NCBI GenBank assembly: GCA_963790505.1 | Contig: CAWBOT010000004.1 | Location: 1,364,001-1,428,000, forward strand | DNA: 64,000 nt | Source of the DNA: Acidisarcina sp963790505 | Lineage (GTDB): Bacteria > Acidobacteriota > Terriglobia > Terriglobales > Acidobacteriaceae | Reading direction: 5' to 3' | Shown: positions 63,199 to 64,000 of the stretch, in pieces | Layout: each line of letters opens with the position of its first letter | Numbering within the stretch: the first letter of the stretch is position 1 | Translations under genes and position numbers: made by a program | The notes under the pieces: model-generated | What the model saw: only the letters and a program-made list of their open reading frames with translations | Database searches by the model: none | What the model was told of the DNA's origin: nothing

Positions 63199-64000
63199 AT
63201 GCTGCCAGCTTCGCAACATCCGCACTCTCGAATTGTACAGAGTCGTCAAAACAGCCGGGTCAAGGAATTGCGGGCCAGCTTTTCTTCGGGCGGCCGGGCT
63301 GACAGTGGCCGGGTGGGCATTGAGGGCGAACATCTGCTGGCCGAGGCGGTGCGCAGCGGAATCGAGATTGCAACCGTCTTTTTCCGCAGCGGCGACGAGG
63401 CACTTCTGAAGCGGATCGCGCTGGATGGTAATGTCGAAATCCTCGAACTGCCGCCGGAGGTTTTTTCGAGTGCCGTAAGTACCGGATCGCCTCAGGGCAT
63501 CGCCGCATTGGTGACACCGAGGACGTTTTCTCTGGACGATGTGTTGTCCGGCGAGTCTCCCCTTATCGTCATCGCCGCGGGTTTGCAGGATCCTGGCAAT
63601 TTGGGCACGCTGATCCGGTCGGCGGAAGCCTTCGGCGCATCGGGCATGATCACGCTGCCGGGGACGGTAAGCCTATGGAACGCGAAGGCGCTGCGGGCGT
63701 CATCGGGGTCGGTATTCCGGCTGCCGGTGGTTGCGTCGACAGAGTGCGAGGTTTTTTCACGGCTTCGCGCTGCGGGCATTCGGATATTTGCGGCGGTCGC
63801 TGAAGCGGGTGTCTCATCCGCGAAGTCCCAGCTCAACGGGTCGGTCGCATTGGTGATTGGGAACGAAGGGCGCGGGCTCTCGCCGGAGTTGCTGAAACGT
63901 GCGGATGAACGCATTTCGATTCCATGCCCGGGCCCGGTGGAGTCGCTGAATGCGGCGATTGCCGGGAGCATTCTGCTCTATGAGGCCGCTCGGCAACGCA
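63199..64000 (+). CDS. SpoU-family (TrmH/RlmB-like) RNA 2'-O-methyltransferase, 3' end cut off
   Basis: 267 codons visible, still open at the right edge. N-terminal substrate-binding domain (GIEGEHLLAEAVRSGIEIAT) and SPOUT domain: GLQDPGNLGTLIRSAEAFGA (motif 1), VALVIGNEGRGLSPELLK (motif 2) and IPCPGPVESLNAAIAGSILL (motif 3, SAM-binding knot). It should methylate ribose in rRNA or tRNA. Divergent from tsaC with 89 bases between starts. Confidence 0.88.
   Translation, partial: MLPASQHPHSRIVQSRQNSRVKELRASFSSGGRADSGRVGIEGEHLLAEAVRSGIEIATVFFRSGDEALLKRIALDGNVEILELPPEVFSSAVSTGSPQGIAALVTPRTFSLDDVLSGESPLIVIAAGLQDPGNLGTLIRSAEAFGASGMITLPGTVSLWNAKALRASSGSVFRLPVVASTECEVFSRLRAAGIRIFAAVAEAGVSSAKSQLNGSVALVIGNEGRGLSPELLKRADERISIPCPGPVESLNAAIAGSILLYEAARQR

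Overview
The window looks like a chromosomal segment of a Gram-negative, GC-rich soil bacterium, most likely an Acidobacteriota (Terriglobia/Acidobacteriaceae type). The clues are lipid A genes (fabZ-lpxA-lpxI), bacillithiol synthase bshA, secreted proteins and outer-membrane barrels with N-terminal carboxypeptidase-regulatory domains, ECF sigma/zinc-finger anti-sigma pairs, a LytS-type sensor kinase and a YbdK/ATP-grasp ligase pair. The taxon is an inference from gene content, since no rRNA gene is present.

Layout. 0-7 kb: rpsU (cut by the left edge), a gamma-carbonic anhydrase-like protein, hisS and aspS (both shredded by single-base indels), a ferritin-like protein, a secreted metallo-beta-lactamase-fold protein and tRNA-Val(UAC) beside an integrase C-terminal relic. 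7-13 kb: a YdjC-family deacetylase next to bshA, a sensor kinase, ribA, a YXWGXW-repeat protein and a Nudix hydrolase. 13-19 kb: a BtuF-like binding protein, then a decaying toxin-antitoxin zone (frameshifted PIN toxin, orphan VapB) lodged around and between a YbdK-type ligase and an ATP-grasp ligase.

19-29 kb is the most unusual part. It holds a DUF4384 protein, a secreted caspase-like/PEGA/TPR protein, a convergent PycTM-like membrane protein, an outer-membrane barrel with a carboxypeptidase-regulatory domain, and a 10-heme-motif cytochrome fused to an LVIVD-type propeller. The last two look like an outer-membrane electron-transfer pair. 28.7-36.4 kb: a zeta-like toxin with a tiny overlapping upstream ORF, tyrS, an amidohydrolase, small conserved proteins, an SDR and an XRE regulator with two small membrane proteins.

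36.4-51 kb: fabZ-lpxA-lpxI, an exported peroxiredoxin, an EAL-HDOD protein and a large SpoIIE-type phosphatase (signalling), a secreted VOC protein, an OprB-like porin, a frameshifted LOG-family gene, an AraC regulator with a cupin, and typA. 51-64 kb: an ECF sigma/anti-sigma-DUF4349 operon, DinB, HAD, DUF885 peptidase-proC, phosphoketolase-acetate kinase (a two-step route to acetate and ATP), a heavily decayed secreted quinol-monooxygenase pseudogene, YdcF, tsaC and a SpoU-family RNA methyltransferase cut by the right edge. I see no CRISPR array, rRNA operon, intact prophage or intact insertion sequence.
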